Below are positions 8,114 through 14,575 of a DNA stretch of 20,558 nucleotides, piece after piece. The DNA is taken from assembly GCA_934148985.1 (NCBI GenBank), contig CAKPDO010000026.1:1-20558 (forward strand), written 5' to 3'. Below the pieces are notes generated by a model, which searched no databases, was not told where the DNA came from, and saw only the letters and a list, made by a program, of their open reading frames with translations. The translations under genes were made by a program, and so were the position numbers. This DNA is from an uncultured Clostridia bacterium. GTDB lineage: Bacteria; Bacillota; Clostridia; TANB77; CAG-508. Numbering within the stretch: position 1 is the stretch's first letter; each line of letters begins with the position of its first letter.

Positions 8114-8463
8114 ATAATCACCCCCTCATAAATGAATACTAAAATTATACCCATACCAAACGAAAAGACATTGCTATAAATTGATAATTGTATAGGATTT
8201 ATTTTTTCTTTTAAATGCTTTTTATATAATATTGCTTCAATAATTACTGCTCCTATTTCTAATATAAAAACTGAACAATAATATACTAATGTGTTATTTG
8301 TAAGCTGTATAATATTAGATAAAAATACTACACTTGGATTAGTGTATATATTAACTAATATCACTACTTTAAAATCATCCTTTTTTCTAATTCCTGACAT
8401 ATATGACATTAGTATTTCTAATATAATTGTCAGTATTAGTGACAAAGCTAAACTTTTAAGCAT
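8110..8463 (-). CDS. Unrecognised small membrane protein in the MFS operon
   Basis: The protein has 117 aa with about four hydrophobic segments (near 3-22, 32-55, 59-80, 91-113) and short charged loops (RKKDD, KKHLKEK). It begins inside the last codons of the MFS gene (8-base overlap) behind GGAG, and ends with a 4-base overlap on the next gene. Such tight packing suggests the three products act together, perhaps as a membrane complex. I recognise no family. Confidence 0.65.
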   Translation of the reverse strand: MLKSLALSLILTIILEILMSYMSGIRKKDDFKVVILVNIYTNPSVVFLSNIIQLTNNTLVYYCSVFILEIGAVIIEAILYKKHLKEKINPIQLSIYSNVFSFGMGIILVFIYEGVIM

Positions 8464-9505
8464 TTTCTTTCTCCATCAACTCATTATATCCTTTTAGTCC
8501 CATAAATAAAACAATTGCTGAAAATATTGTAATCATAAACAAACCAATAGGATTAAATAATGCATTTGTATATCCAAATAATACAGGAACAGCACCTAAG
8601 AATAAAGCAAAAGTTAATAAACCAAATGCTAGTCCTTTATTATTATTAAAAATATTTGCTAAACTTGTTAAAGTAATTGGCATTGTCATATTAAATAACA
8701 AAACAGCTAATATTCCACAAATACTGCTATAAAATGCTCCCATATATAATATAGCAGATATGCCTAACGAACAGATTGAAACTTTTATAAATCCATATTT
8801 ATCTCCTAATATGCCACCCAACATTTTTCCTAATATAACACCAAATATAAATAGCAAGGCTAAAATATAATTAGATTTCCAGCTAAATGATAGAATTAAT
8901 CCTACATAGCTTCTTATACAAACAGTTATTATTAAACAAACTATTACAAAAAGTTCTTTTTTATTTATGTTAGGAATTATTACTTTTTCATTATTTAAAT
9001 TATTCTTTGTTTGGGTATATAACCATATTAATGATATTGTAGATAATAATAAAATAAATATTGTAAAGTAATTAATATTAAAATTTATATTAGTAGCATT
9101 GCTTCCTAAAAAAATACCTAGTGCTCCTGTTGATACAAATATTCCAGATAATGTGGCTTTTTTATTACTAATATTTAGGACATCGATGCCTCCACCAACA
9201 TGAAACATTGCATTTCCAATTCCTGCTATTATACAGGCTATAATTCCGAACTTTGAAATTCCAAATGCTACTATAATTAAAATACACCCTAACGCAGAAC
9301 ATATAGCATTTTTATTTATTTTATCAGCTAAAATGCCAATTGGTAATTGCACTGCAAATGCAAAAAAATTATATGCAATTATGGCTAGAAATAAAGAAAA
9401 TGAGCCCATTAATTTTGGCGTTACTACATTAGATACTAATATAGCACAGGAAAAATCAACAACAAAATGAATAATACTGTATATTAACATTATTTTTTTA
9501 TTCAT
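8456..9505 (-). CDS. Major facilitator superfamily (MFS) transporter
   Basis: The protein has 349 aa with about ten to twelve hydrophobic segments throughout. The loop between helices 2 and 3 reads GILADKINKN, an MFS motif A variant, and a matching GGILGDKYGF opens the second half, as expected from the internal duplication. The FHVGGGIDVLNIS segment in the middle of the N-half is a notable glycine-rich helix. I chose the ATG at 9505 because GGAGG lies five bases upstream; fifteen extra codons to an upstream ATG would include that site. The substrate cannot be told. It leads a three-gene operon with two small membrane proteins and has an extended -10 promoter at 9578-9606. Confidence 0.8.
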   Translation of the reverse strand: MNKKIMLIYSIIHFVVDFSCAILVSNVVTPKLMGSFSLFLAIIAYNFFAFAVQLPIGILADKINKNAICSALGCILIIVAFGISKFGIIACIIAGIGNAMFHVGGGIDVLNISNKKATLSGIFVSTGALGIFLGSNATNINFNINYFTIFILLLSTISLIWLYTQTKNNLNNEKVIIPNINKKELFVIVCLIITVCIRSYVGLILSFSWKSNYILALLFIFGVILGKMLGGILGDKYGFIKVSICSLGISAILYMGAFYSSICGILAVLLFNMTMPITLTSLANIFNNNKGLAFGLLTFALFLGAVPVLFGYTNALFNPIGLFMITIFSAIVLFMGLKGYNELMEKENA

Positions 9506-9577
9506 CTTTTCCTCCAATTTTTTAGTATATAATTTCAAAATCAGCAACATATTATTGCAATTTTCGACTATAATTTA

Positions 9578-9606
9578 TTTATAACATATAATTATTATAA
9601 AAACAA
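9578..9606 (-). promoter_or_regulatory. Promoter of the MFS operon
   Basis: The minus strand reads TTGTTT (9601-9606), 17 bases, TATAAA (9578-9583), with TG one base before the -10. The rest of the gap between this promoter and the terminator at 9694 shows nothing I recognise. Confidence 0.5.
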
Positions 9607-9693
9607 TACATTGTTTGCAAAATTATCTATGCATTGGTTTTAATGTTTTCTAAAATAATTAGACGTAAAAATTTAATGAATTTTAAAGATATT

Positions 9694-9723
9694 TAAAAAA
9701 GAAAACTCACCCTTACGAGTGAG
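9694..9723 (-). terminator. Terminator of the small high-GC gene
   Basis: On the minus strand CTCAC and GTGAG close a short hairpin (9706-9710 with 9719-9723), followed by TTTTCTTTTTT. It lies about 30 bases past the stop of the 77-aa gene. Confidence 0.6.
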
Positions 9724-9750
9724 AAAGAAATTTCTTTTTTAGACGAAAAC

Positions 9751-9984
9751 TTACCAACATGTATGATGGACAAGAATTTGGCCGTCGCAAGAAACACAAG
9801 CCAGAATGGTAACGTCACCACATTGATATGCGTAAACGACATAGCCATCTGGTTCATGTGTAGCAATTGGGGAAAGTTTCAAAACCTCATCAGCAGTAAT
9901 AATTTGCTTTCGATTTTCTTTCCCAGCCCAAGTGTTCATTCTCTCGGCAATTCTCGCAGCGGTGTAACGATCAATCTTCGTCAT
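9751..9984 (-). CDS. Unrecognised 77-aa protein of foreign base composition
   Basis: I do not recognise a family. The N-terminal half is helical and basic (YTAARIAERMNTW, then an acidic helix ADEVLKL). The C-terminal half looks like beta strands with four cysteines near the end (YQCGD, LACVSC and a terminal HHTCW), possibly a metal or disulfide site. GC is about 44% over 9781-9960, against roughly a quarter or less in the neighbours, and codons such as GCG, ACC, GCC and CTC-rich complements are unlike those nearby, which points to recent transfer. I chose the ATG at 9984 because AAGGAGG lies eight bases before it; ten codons further upstream there is another ATG without such a site. It has a strong promoter, a structured leader and its own terminator, so it is a complete single-gene unit. 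Confidence 0.6.
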   Translation of the reverse strand: MTKIDRYTAARIAERMNTWAGKENRKQIITADEVLKLSPIATHEPDGYVVYAYQCGDVTILACVSCDGQILVHHTCW

Positions 9985-10034
9985 AATGATAGCCTCCTTG
10001 TGCATAGCACTCACTTAATGTTGTTGACACCTAT

Positions 10035-10065
10035 GATGAAACGGAGTAAAACAAAATGTTTCACC
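10035..10065 (-). other. Stem-loop in the leader of the 77-aa gene
   Basis: GATGAAAC (10035-10042) pairs with GTTTCACC (10058-10065), with one G-U pair. It would lie at the very 5' end of the transcript, ahead of about 50 further leader bases. Confidence 0.45.
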
Positions 10066-10072
10066 ATTTATA

Positions 10073-10101
10073 ATTATACTACATTTTACATAAAATTGCA
10101 A
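10073..10101 (-). promoter_or_regulatory. Promoter of the 77-aa gene
   Basis: The minus strand reads TTGCAA (10096-10101), 17 bases, and a perfect TATAAT (10073-10078). Unlike the gene itself, the promoter has the AT-rich composition of the host. Confidence 0.75.
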
Positions 10102-10144
10102 ATTTTTGCCTTTGTCATATTTTGAAGCTATTTCTTACTTTTTT

Positions 10145-10158
10145 TACCAATATTGGTA
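10145..10158. repeat. 14-bp perfect palindrome
   Basis: TACCAATATTGGTA reads the same on both strands. It lies between the tRNA terminator and the promoter of the 77-aa gene and could be an operator. Confidence 0.45.
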
Positions 10159-10165
10159 GTTAGAA

Positions 10166-10196
10166 TAAAAAAATAAGCCGGCTAAATCGACTTATT
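10166..10196 (-). terminator. Terminator after tRNA-Thr
   Basis: On the minus strand AATAAGTCG pairs with CGGCTTATT (one G-U pair; 10188-10196 with 10172-10180), followed by a run of T. It lies about 80 bases past the tRNA 3' end. Confidence 0.75.
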
Positions 10197-10277
10197 TATG
10201 TAAAATGATATTCACTTTTTGTTTTCTTCGAACTCGCTTGTTGCAATACTTTTAAATGGTTCGACAAAAACACATTA

Positions 10278-10353
10278 TGGAGCCACTAAGCAGAATCGAA
10301 CTGCTGGCCTACGGGTTACGAATCCGTCGCTCTACCAACTGAGCTATAGTGGC
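10278..10353 (-). tRNA. tRNA-Thr, anticodon CGU
   Basis: The 76-base cloverleaf folds with a perfect seven-pair acceptor stem (GCCACTA/TAGTGGC), D arm GCTC/GAGC, T arm AGCAG/CTGCT with loop TTCGATT, and an encoded CCA end. The anticodon loop TTCGTAA gives anticodon CGU, reading ACG. The anticodon stem ACGGA/CCCGT has four pairs and an A31-C39 mismatch next to the loop. The discriminator base is U. It lies 26 bases after the adaptor-like gene and may be cotranscribed with it. Confidence 0.93.
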
Positions 10354-10361
10354 ATAAATTT

Positions 10362-10381
10362 AGTGAAAATTGCTTTTCACT
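10362..10381. terminator. Hairpin at the end of the adaptor-like gene
   Basis: AGTGAAAA and TTTTCACT close a four-base loop; the minus-strand gene's stop codon overlaps one arm. The better T-tract lies on the plus strand, so it may mainly stop plus-strand transcription while allowing some read-through into the tRNA. Confidence 0.5.
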
Positions 10382-11099
10382 ATTTTTTATTTTCTTTATT
10401 AACAACAGTAGTTGTTGATTTAACAATTTGTACACGGTCCCCAACATTTAATCCACTTGTAATTTCAACATAGTAATCATCTGATATTCCAGTATTTATA
10501 TAAACCTGTTTTGTTGAACCGTCATCTTGTACAACATTAGCATAAGCCTTTCCTTCATCGTCTTTTTGAACAGCTTCTATCGGAAGACCTACAACATTTT
10601 CGGCTTTTTCAATAATAACTGTACAATTAGCTTGCATATTTTTTTCTAATTTATCATCTGGATTTGTTATTTCAACAATTAAAGTTGATTTATTGTTTAC
10701 ATCTTTATTTATATCTATTACTTTTCCTAAATAATTTAGTGTTTCTTCATCTTTTTTTATTGAAATCTGTGTTTCTTGGTCAATTTTTGCCTTTTCTAGA
10801 TTTTTATCTTCTATTAACAATGTAATTTGATAAGAACTTTTTACATTTTCTTGTTCAATATTATTTTCTAGTTCATTTACATCATTTTGTATTTCTTCTG
10901 TCTTATATTCAACATTTCCAATTCCTGTTAATGTATTTTTTATTGTAACAGTTGAAGCTTTCATCTCAATTATACTTGTAGTTGTGACAGTGCTTTCACC
11001 TATATTTTTAGTTTTTTGGCTAACAACGATGCTATACCCTAAAGATATTGCCAATGCTATTCCCATTATTAATATAATTATCCATGATTTATCTTTCAT
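10380..11099 (-). CDS. Short HlyD/RND-type membrane-fusion (adaptor) protein
   Basis: The protein has 239 aa with one N-terminal membrane anchor (about 6-26). Residues about 90-165 look like the beta-barrel of efflux adaptors (ITLLIEDKNLEKAKIDQETQISI; LEKNMQANCTVIIEKAENVVGLPIEAV). The end has the membrane-proximal domain signature, TGISDDYYVEITSGLNVGDRVQIV. Typical MacA-like adaptors have 350-400 aa; here the long coiled-coil hairpin is reduced to a short acidic segment (about 63-85). No partner ABC or RND transporter is next to it, so its partner must be encoded elsewhere. The ribosome binding site GAGG precedes the ATG, and the promoter is at 11130-11158. Confidence 0.7.
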   Translation of the reverse strand: MKDKSWIIILIMGIALAISLGYSIVVSQKTKNIGESTVTTTSIIEMKASTVTIKNTLTGIGNVEYKTEEIQNDVNELENNIEQENVKSSYQITLLIEDKNLEKAKIDQETQISIKKDEETLNYLGKVIDINKDVNNKSTLIVEITNPDDKLEKNMQANCTVIIEKAENVVGLPIEAVQKDDEGKAYANVVQDDGSTKQVYINTGISDDYYVEITSGLNVGDRVQIVKSTTTVVNKENKK

Positions 11100-11129
11100 C
11101 CTATCGCCTCTTTACCTCAAACTTTTACT

Positions 11130-11158
11130 ATTATAAATTAAATTTTTTAAAATTACAA
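11130..11158 (-). promoter_or_regulatory. Promoter of the adaptor-like gene
   Basis: The minus strand reads TTGTAA (11153-11158), 17 bases, TATAAT (11130-11135). Confidence 0.7.
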
Positions 11159-11175
11159 CCTTTTTTTGATTTTTG

Positions 11176-11204
11176 TTGCCGATTTTTCAAATTTGTAGTA
11201 TTAT
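11176..11204 (+). promoter_or_regulatory. Promoter of tsaE-tsaB-rimI
   Basis: TTGCCG (11176-11181), 17 bases, TATTAT (11199-11204). It is back to back with the divergent promoter of the adaptor-like gene. Confidence 0.55.
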
Positions 11205-11243
11205 ATTAATTATTAAAGCTAAAATTAGAAAGGACTAAATTTT

Positions 11244-11720
11244 ATGAGATTATTAAATTTAACGTCAAAATCAAGTAATGATACAATGAATATTGCGAAA
11301 TCCCTTGCAAAATCTTTATCATCAGGTGATACTGTTGTCTTAACTGGTGAACTTGGTTCTGGCAAAACAAAATTTACAGAAGGTTTTTTAAGCTATTTTG
11401 GGCTAGAAAATGAAATATCAAGTCCCACATTTAATATTGTGAATGAATACTCAAAAAATTCCGTAAATATATATCACTTTGATGTTTATAGATTGTCAGA
11501 TATAGAAGAATTTTATGCAATCGGTGGAGAAGAATATTTTGAAAAAGGAATTTGCTTAATAGAATGGGGCGAATTAATTGAAGATGCTTTGCCTCTTGAA
11601 TATATTCATATCTCTTTTGAAAAAAATAATGATGACCCTAATTTACGCTTATTAAAACTTGAAGCTTTAGGAAATAAGTATGAAATAATTTTAGATAAAT
11701 TAAAGGAGGAGTTAAATTGA
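11244..11720 (+). CDS. tsaE: tRNA t6A biosynthesis ATPase TsaE
   Basis: TsaE is the ATPase that supports TsaB-TsaD in placing threonylcarbamoyl on A37 of tRNAs that read ANN codons. It has 158 aa, the usual size. The Walker A motif is GELGSGKT (35-42), followed by SSPTFNIVNEY, the HFDVYRL strand and the IEWGE segment typical of the family. The ribosome binding site AGAAAGGA precedes the ATG. Its stop overlaps the TTG start of tsaB by four bases (TTGA), so the two are translationally coupled. tsaD is not in the window. Confidence 0.95.
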   Translation: MRLLNLTSKSSNDTMNIAKSLAKSLSSGDTVVLTGELGSGKTKFTEGFLSYFGLENEISSPTFNIVNEYSKNSVNIYHFDVYRLSDIEEFYAIGGEEYFEKGICLIEWGELIEDALPLEYIHISFEKNNDDPNLRLLKLEALGNKYEIILDKLKEELN

Positions 11721-12415
11721 TAATTTTAAGTATTACTACATCTAGCAAAATTTGTGGAGTAGCCATTTTGGAAGATACATCTATTATTGCCGAAATAAAT
11801 TTAGACAATGGTTTAACCCATTCAGAATCTTTAATGCCTTTAATAGAAAAAATTTTTGCCCAAACTAATCTTTCTCTTAGCGATATAGATTTATTAGTTT
11901 CTGATATCGGCCCTGGCTCATTTACAGGTATACGTATTGGAGTTTCTACAATTAAAGCTTTTTCAGACAGCTTAGGAATCCCATGTATAGGTGTAAATTC
12001 ACTTGATAGTCTTACATACAACTGTTCTTCAAATGGAATAATCTGTTCTTTAATTGATGCCAAGAAAAATAATGTATATTGTGAAATTTTTGAAAATATT
12101 TTAAACTTTAGCCATTTGGTTAGACGTAAAGCTTCTTTTGAAAATATCGAGAATTTACTTTTAGAATTAAAAAATATAAATCCAAATTATGATATTACAT
12201 TTGTCGGAGATGGAGCAATTTCATATAAAGACATTATTTTAAAATATTTGCCTTTATCCAAATTTGCCCAAAATAATAATTTATCAGCCTCTAAAGTTGG
12301 ATTTGCTGGATTTTATAATTATACAAGTGGAACTTTTCAAGATGCCATGCCTCTATATCTTAGAAAATCTGAAGCTGAGAAAAAAATGGAGGAAAAACTA
12401 AATGAATCTAAATAA
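11717..12415 (+). CDS. tsaB: tRNA t6A biosynthesis protein TsaB
   Basis: TsaB is the ASKHA-fold partner of TsaD in t6A synthesis. It has 232 aa. Its N-terminus ILSITTSSKICGVAIL matches the family's phosphate-binding-like start, and SDIGPGSFTGIRIG is the hallmark segment. The start is TTG at 11717, placed correctly behind AAAGGAGG and overlapping the tsaE stop. Its own end overlaps rimI by 14 bases. It contains GTC-GGA and ATC-GGC pairs, where CGG occurs only across a codon boundary and the frame is kept. Confidence 0.95.
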   Translation: MIILSITTSSKICGVAILEDTSIIAEINLDNGLTHSESLMPLIEKIFAQTNLSLSDIDLLVSDIGPGSFTGIRIGVSTIKAFSDSLGIPCIGVNSLDSLTYNCSSNGIICSLIDAKKNNVYCEIFENILNFSHLVRRKASFENIENLLLELKNINPNYDITFVGDGAISYKDIILKYLPLSKFAQNNNLSASKVGFAGFYNYTSGTFQDAMPLYLRKSEAEKKMEEKLNESK

Positions 12416-12847
12416 TTTCAAAATTGATTATATGAATCTTAATGATTTAGAAAATATCAAAACTATTTTAGAAACAGATTTTGATGATTTTTGGAATTAT
12501 AATATATTCAAAAGCGAACTTGAAAACTCTAATTCCATATATTTTGTTGCAAAACTTAATGAACAAATAGTTGGTTTTACTGGTATATTGTCTGTTTTAG
12601 ATGAAGCTGATATTACAAATATCGTTGTAAAAAAATCGTTTAGAGGTATGCGGTATTTCTAATTTACTTATGAAAAAAATAATTGATTTTTGTTTAGATA
12701 AAAATATCGTTAAAATTAATTTGGAGGTAAATTCATCAAATACTGTTGCAATTAATCTTTATAATAAATGGGGATTTAAACAGGTTGGTTGTAGAAAAAA
12801 TTATTATAATAATGGTGATGGACTATTATTTACAAGATTTCGGTTAA
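12402..12847 (+). CDS. rimI: Ribosomal-protein alanine N-acetyltransferase RimI, read through two C-GGN shifts
   Basis: This GNAT enzyme acetylates the N-terminus of ribosomal protein S18 using acetyl-CoA. The raw reading frame stops after 86 codons at 12662. If the C at 12651 is skipped, the acetyl-CoA loop reads RGMGISNLLMKK, the expected R-x-x-G-x-G/A pattern, and the frame continues through LEVNSSNTVAINLYNKWGF, the conserved GNAT motif B. A second shift at C12841 gives FTRFG and a TAA at 12845-12847, for 147 aa, the usual RimI size. Without the second shift the frame would run through the terminator hairpin to 12924. The gene overlaps tsaB by 14 bases behind GGAGG, in the standard tsaE-tsaB-rimI order. 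Its annotation as broken depends on reading CGG as arginine. Confidence 0.85.
12651..12653 (+). other. CGG shift site 1 in rimI
   Basis: Frame: ATG-C-GGT-ATT. Dropping C12651 gives Gly84 of the acetyl-CoA-binding loop. The unshifted frame ends two codons later at TAA. Confidence 0.8.
12841..12843 (+). other. CGG shift site 2 in rimI, at the last codon
   Basis: Frame: TTT-C-GGT-TAA. The shift gives a final glycine and then an immediate stop, eight bases before the terminator stem. Confidence 0.7.
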
Positions 12848-12855
12848 GCAATTAT

Positions 12856-12918
12856 TGTTCGTTTGAGGCTGGTTCTTTTAAGTACAATGTACACAAAAGA
12901 ACCGGTCCTCAACGAACA
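12856..12918. terminator. Long bidirectional terminator between rimI and the dehydrogenase
   Basis: Arms 12856-12879 and 12895-12918 (TGTTCGTT...GGTTCTTTT against its near-complement) pair over about 22 bases with small bulges, and GTAC/GTAC closes the tip. It lies after the shifted rimI stop and directly after the dehydrogenase stop on the other strand. Confidence 0.8.
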
Positions 12919-12920
12919 TT

Positions 12921-13679
12921 TTAATTTTTCTTCTTTTCCTGCATATGATAACAAATTTTTGCAACAATAAAATCAGGTGTAATCTTTGACATAAATTTTG
13001 CACATTTTATTGTAAATCCTGGTACAATATTAAACTTTCCTTTAAGCAGTTTTGACACAGCATATTTAGCTACATATTCACTGGTTTTTGAACTCAAGTT
13101 GAATTTTACACCAGCTACATTGTTAAAATTAGTATTTACAGGCCCAGGTTGAAGCACACTAATCTTAACTTTTGATTTTTTCTTTCTTAATTCCTCCCTT
13201 ATGCCTTCTGATAGTCTAAGTACATATGCTTTAGATGAATAATATGCACACATAAGTGGTCCGGGCATACTTCCAGCTATTGATGATACATTTAAAATTA
13301 TTCCATTATCTTTTTTTACCATATCTTTTAAGTATAATTTTGTTAAAATATGAACAGCTACTATATTTGTTTTTATCAAATCTAATTCTTTTTGTAAATC
13401 AGTCTTTGTAAACTCTCCAAATACGCCAAATCCCGCATTATTTACCAATATATCAATATCTTTATTATTTTCATATAAATTTATGCAATTTTCTTCATTT
13501 GATAGGTCTACAGTAATTGGTTTTACATTTACTTTATACTGAACCTCTAACTCTGTCTTCAATTCATTTAATCTTTTCTCATCTCTCGATGCGATAATTA
13601 AATCATATTTTCTTTCTGCAAATTCTCTTGCCATATCTCTCCCTATCCCAGAAGATGCCCCAGTTACTAATACTTTCAT
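12921..13679 (-). CDS. Short-chain dehydrogenase/reductase (SDR)
   Basis: A classical SDR oxidoreductase of 252 aa using NAD(P)H. The Rossmann motif is TGASSGIG (6-13), followed by NNAG (80-83), the catalytic serine in NVSSIAGS (132/133) and Y146-x3-K150. SRDEKRL after strand 2 fits an NADP-preferring DltE/YqjQ-like enzyme. The C-terminus is basic. The substrate cannot be told. GGAG lies six bases before the ATG. It follows the transketolase subunit by 57 bases with no visible terminator, so it is probably cotranscribed with it. Confidence 0.9.
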   Translation of the reverse strand: MKVLVTGASSGIGRDMAREFAERKYDLIIASRDEKRLNELKTELEVQYKVNVKPITVDLSNEENCINLYENNKDIDILVNNAGFGVFGEFTKTDLQKELDLIKTNIVAVHILTKLYLKDMVKKDNGIILNVSSIAGSMPGPLMCAYYSSKAYVLRLSEGIREELRKKKSKVKISVLQPGPVNTNFNNVAGVKFNLSSKTSEYVAKYAVSKLLKGKFNIVPGFTIKCAKFMSKITPDFIVAKICYHMQEKKKN

Positions 13680-13736
13680 AAGTTTCTCCTTTTTTTACAT
13701 TTAAACAAAAAACTCTTTGCTTCAAACCAAAATAAA

Positions 13737-14548
13737 TTACTGCAAATCTTTCATTGCAATTTCATATTGTTCTTTATTTGGTGCTTTTCCATGCCATCCT
13801 ACCTGATTTTCCATAAAAGATACACCTTTTCCTTTAATTGTCTTTGCAATAATACAAGTTGGCTTACCTTTAGTATTTCTTGCTTCTTCAAATGCTTCTT
13901 TTATTTCTTGAATATTATGACCATCTATACAAATTACATTAAATCCAAAGCTTTCGAATTTTTTATCTATTGGATATGAGCTCATAACTTCTTCTATAGT
14001 TCCATCAATTTGGAGATTATTATTATCTACAATTACACACAAATTGTCTAATTTGTATTTGTTTGATGCCATTGCCGCTTCCCAAATTTGCCCTTCTTCT
14101 ATTTCTCCATCTCCTAAAATACAATATACTCTGTAATCCTTGTTTTCTAATTTTCCACTTATGGCTATTCCATTTGCTACCGATAGTCCTTGACCAAGTG
14201 AACCAGAACTCATATCAACTCCAGATACATCATTCATATTTGGATGACCTTGCAAATTACTTCCGAATATTCCTAAAACTTTTTAACTCTTCTTTTGAAA
14301 AATATCCTCTTTCAGCTAATGCTCCATATAATGCTGGTGAGCAATGGCCTTTAGACAATATTAATCTATCCCTTTCACTCCATTTTGGATTTTTTTCATC
14401 TACATTTAATTCGTCAAAATAAAGTACAGCTATTATGTCTGCAATTGATAATGAACCTCCCGGATGTCCTGAACCGTGCTGAATATACCTGTTCAATAAT
14501 GTCCTTTCGTATTTCTTTTGCTTTTTCTTCTATATTTTTATTATCCAT
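13737..14548 (-). CDS. Transketolase N-terminal subunit, read through two C-GGN shifts
   Basis: This is the thiamine-diphosphate-binding half of a split transketolase, which moves two-carbon units in the pentose phosphate pathway. From the ATG at 14548 (AAAGGA upstream) the raw frame breaks twice. Skipping one C at each CGG gives one 269-aa chain, the usual size for the split subunit. The restored segments are YSAGSGHPGGSLS (Gly25) and SFRNIGSNLQGHP (Gly95), both near-invariant in the family. Further on are KGHCSPALYGAL, SGSLGQGLSVANG and the ThDP motif GDGEIEEGQIWEA...NNN. The C-terminal subunit, usually the next gene, is absent; an SDR follows instead. It lies 27 bases after the penicillin-binding protein gene in the same operon. 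Confidence 0.88.
14263..14265 (-). other. CGG shift site 2 in the transketolase subunit
   Basis: On the minus strand: ATT-C-GGA-AGT. The shift gives Gly95; the unshifted frame stops after one more codon (TAA). Confidence 0.85.
14474..14476 (-). other. CGG shift site 1 in the transketolase subunit
   Basis: On the minus strand: GCA-C-GGT-TCA. The shift gives Gly25 in the invariant AGSGHPGG segment and joins the start with its ribosome binding site to the body of the gene. A CCG-GGA pair seven bases further on keeps its frame. Confidence 0.85.
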
Positions 14549-14575
14549 TTTTATTAATCCTTTCCTTTTCATTTT

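Noticed and set aside
11638..12063. 141-codon minus-strand open frame opposite tsaE/tsaB
   Set aside because: It is antisense to two clear genes and has no ribosome binding site or recognisable protein features.
12670..12924. Separate small gene after rimI
   Set aside because: It is the C-terminal half of RimI (GNAT motif B) in the shifted frame, and its last 25 codons run through a terminator hairpin.
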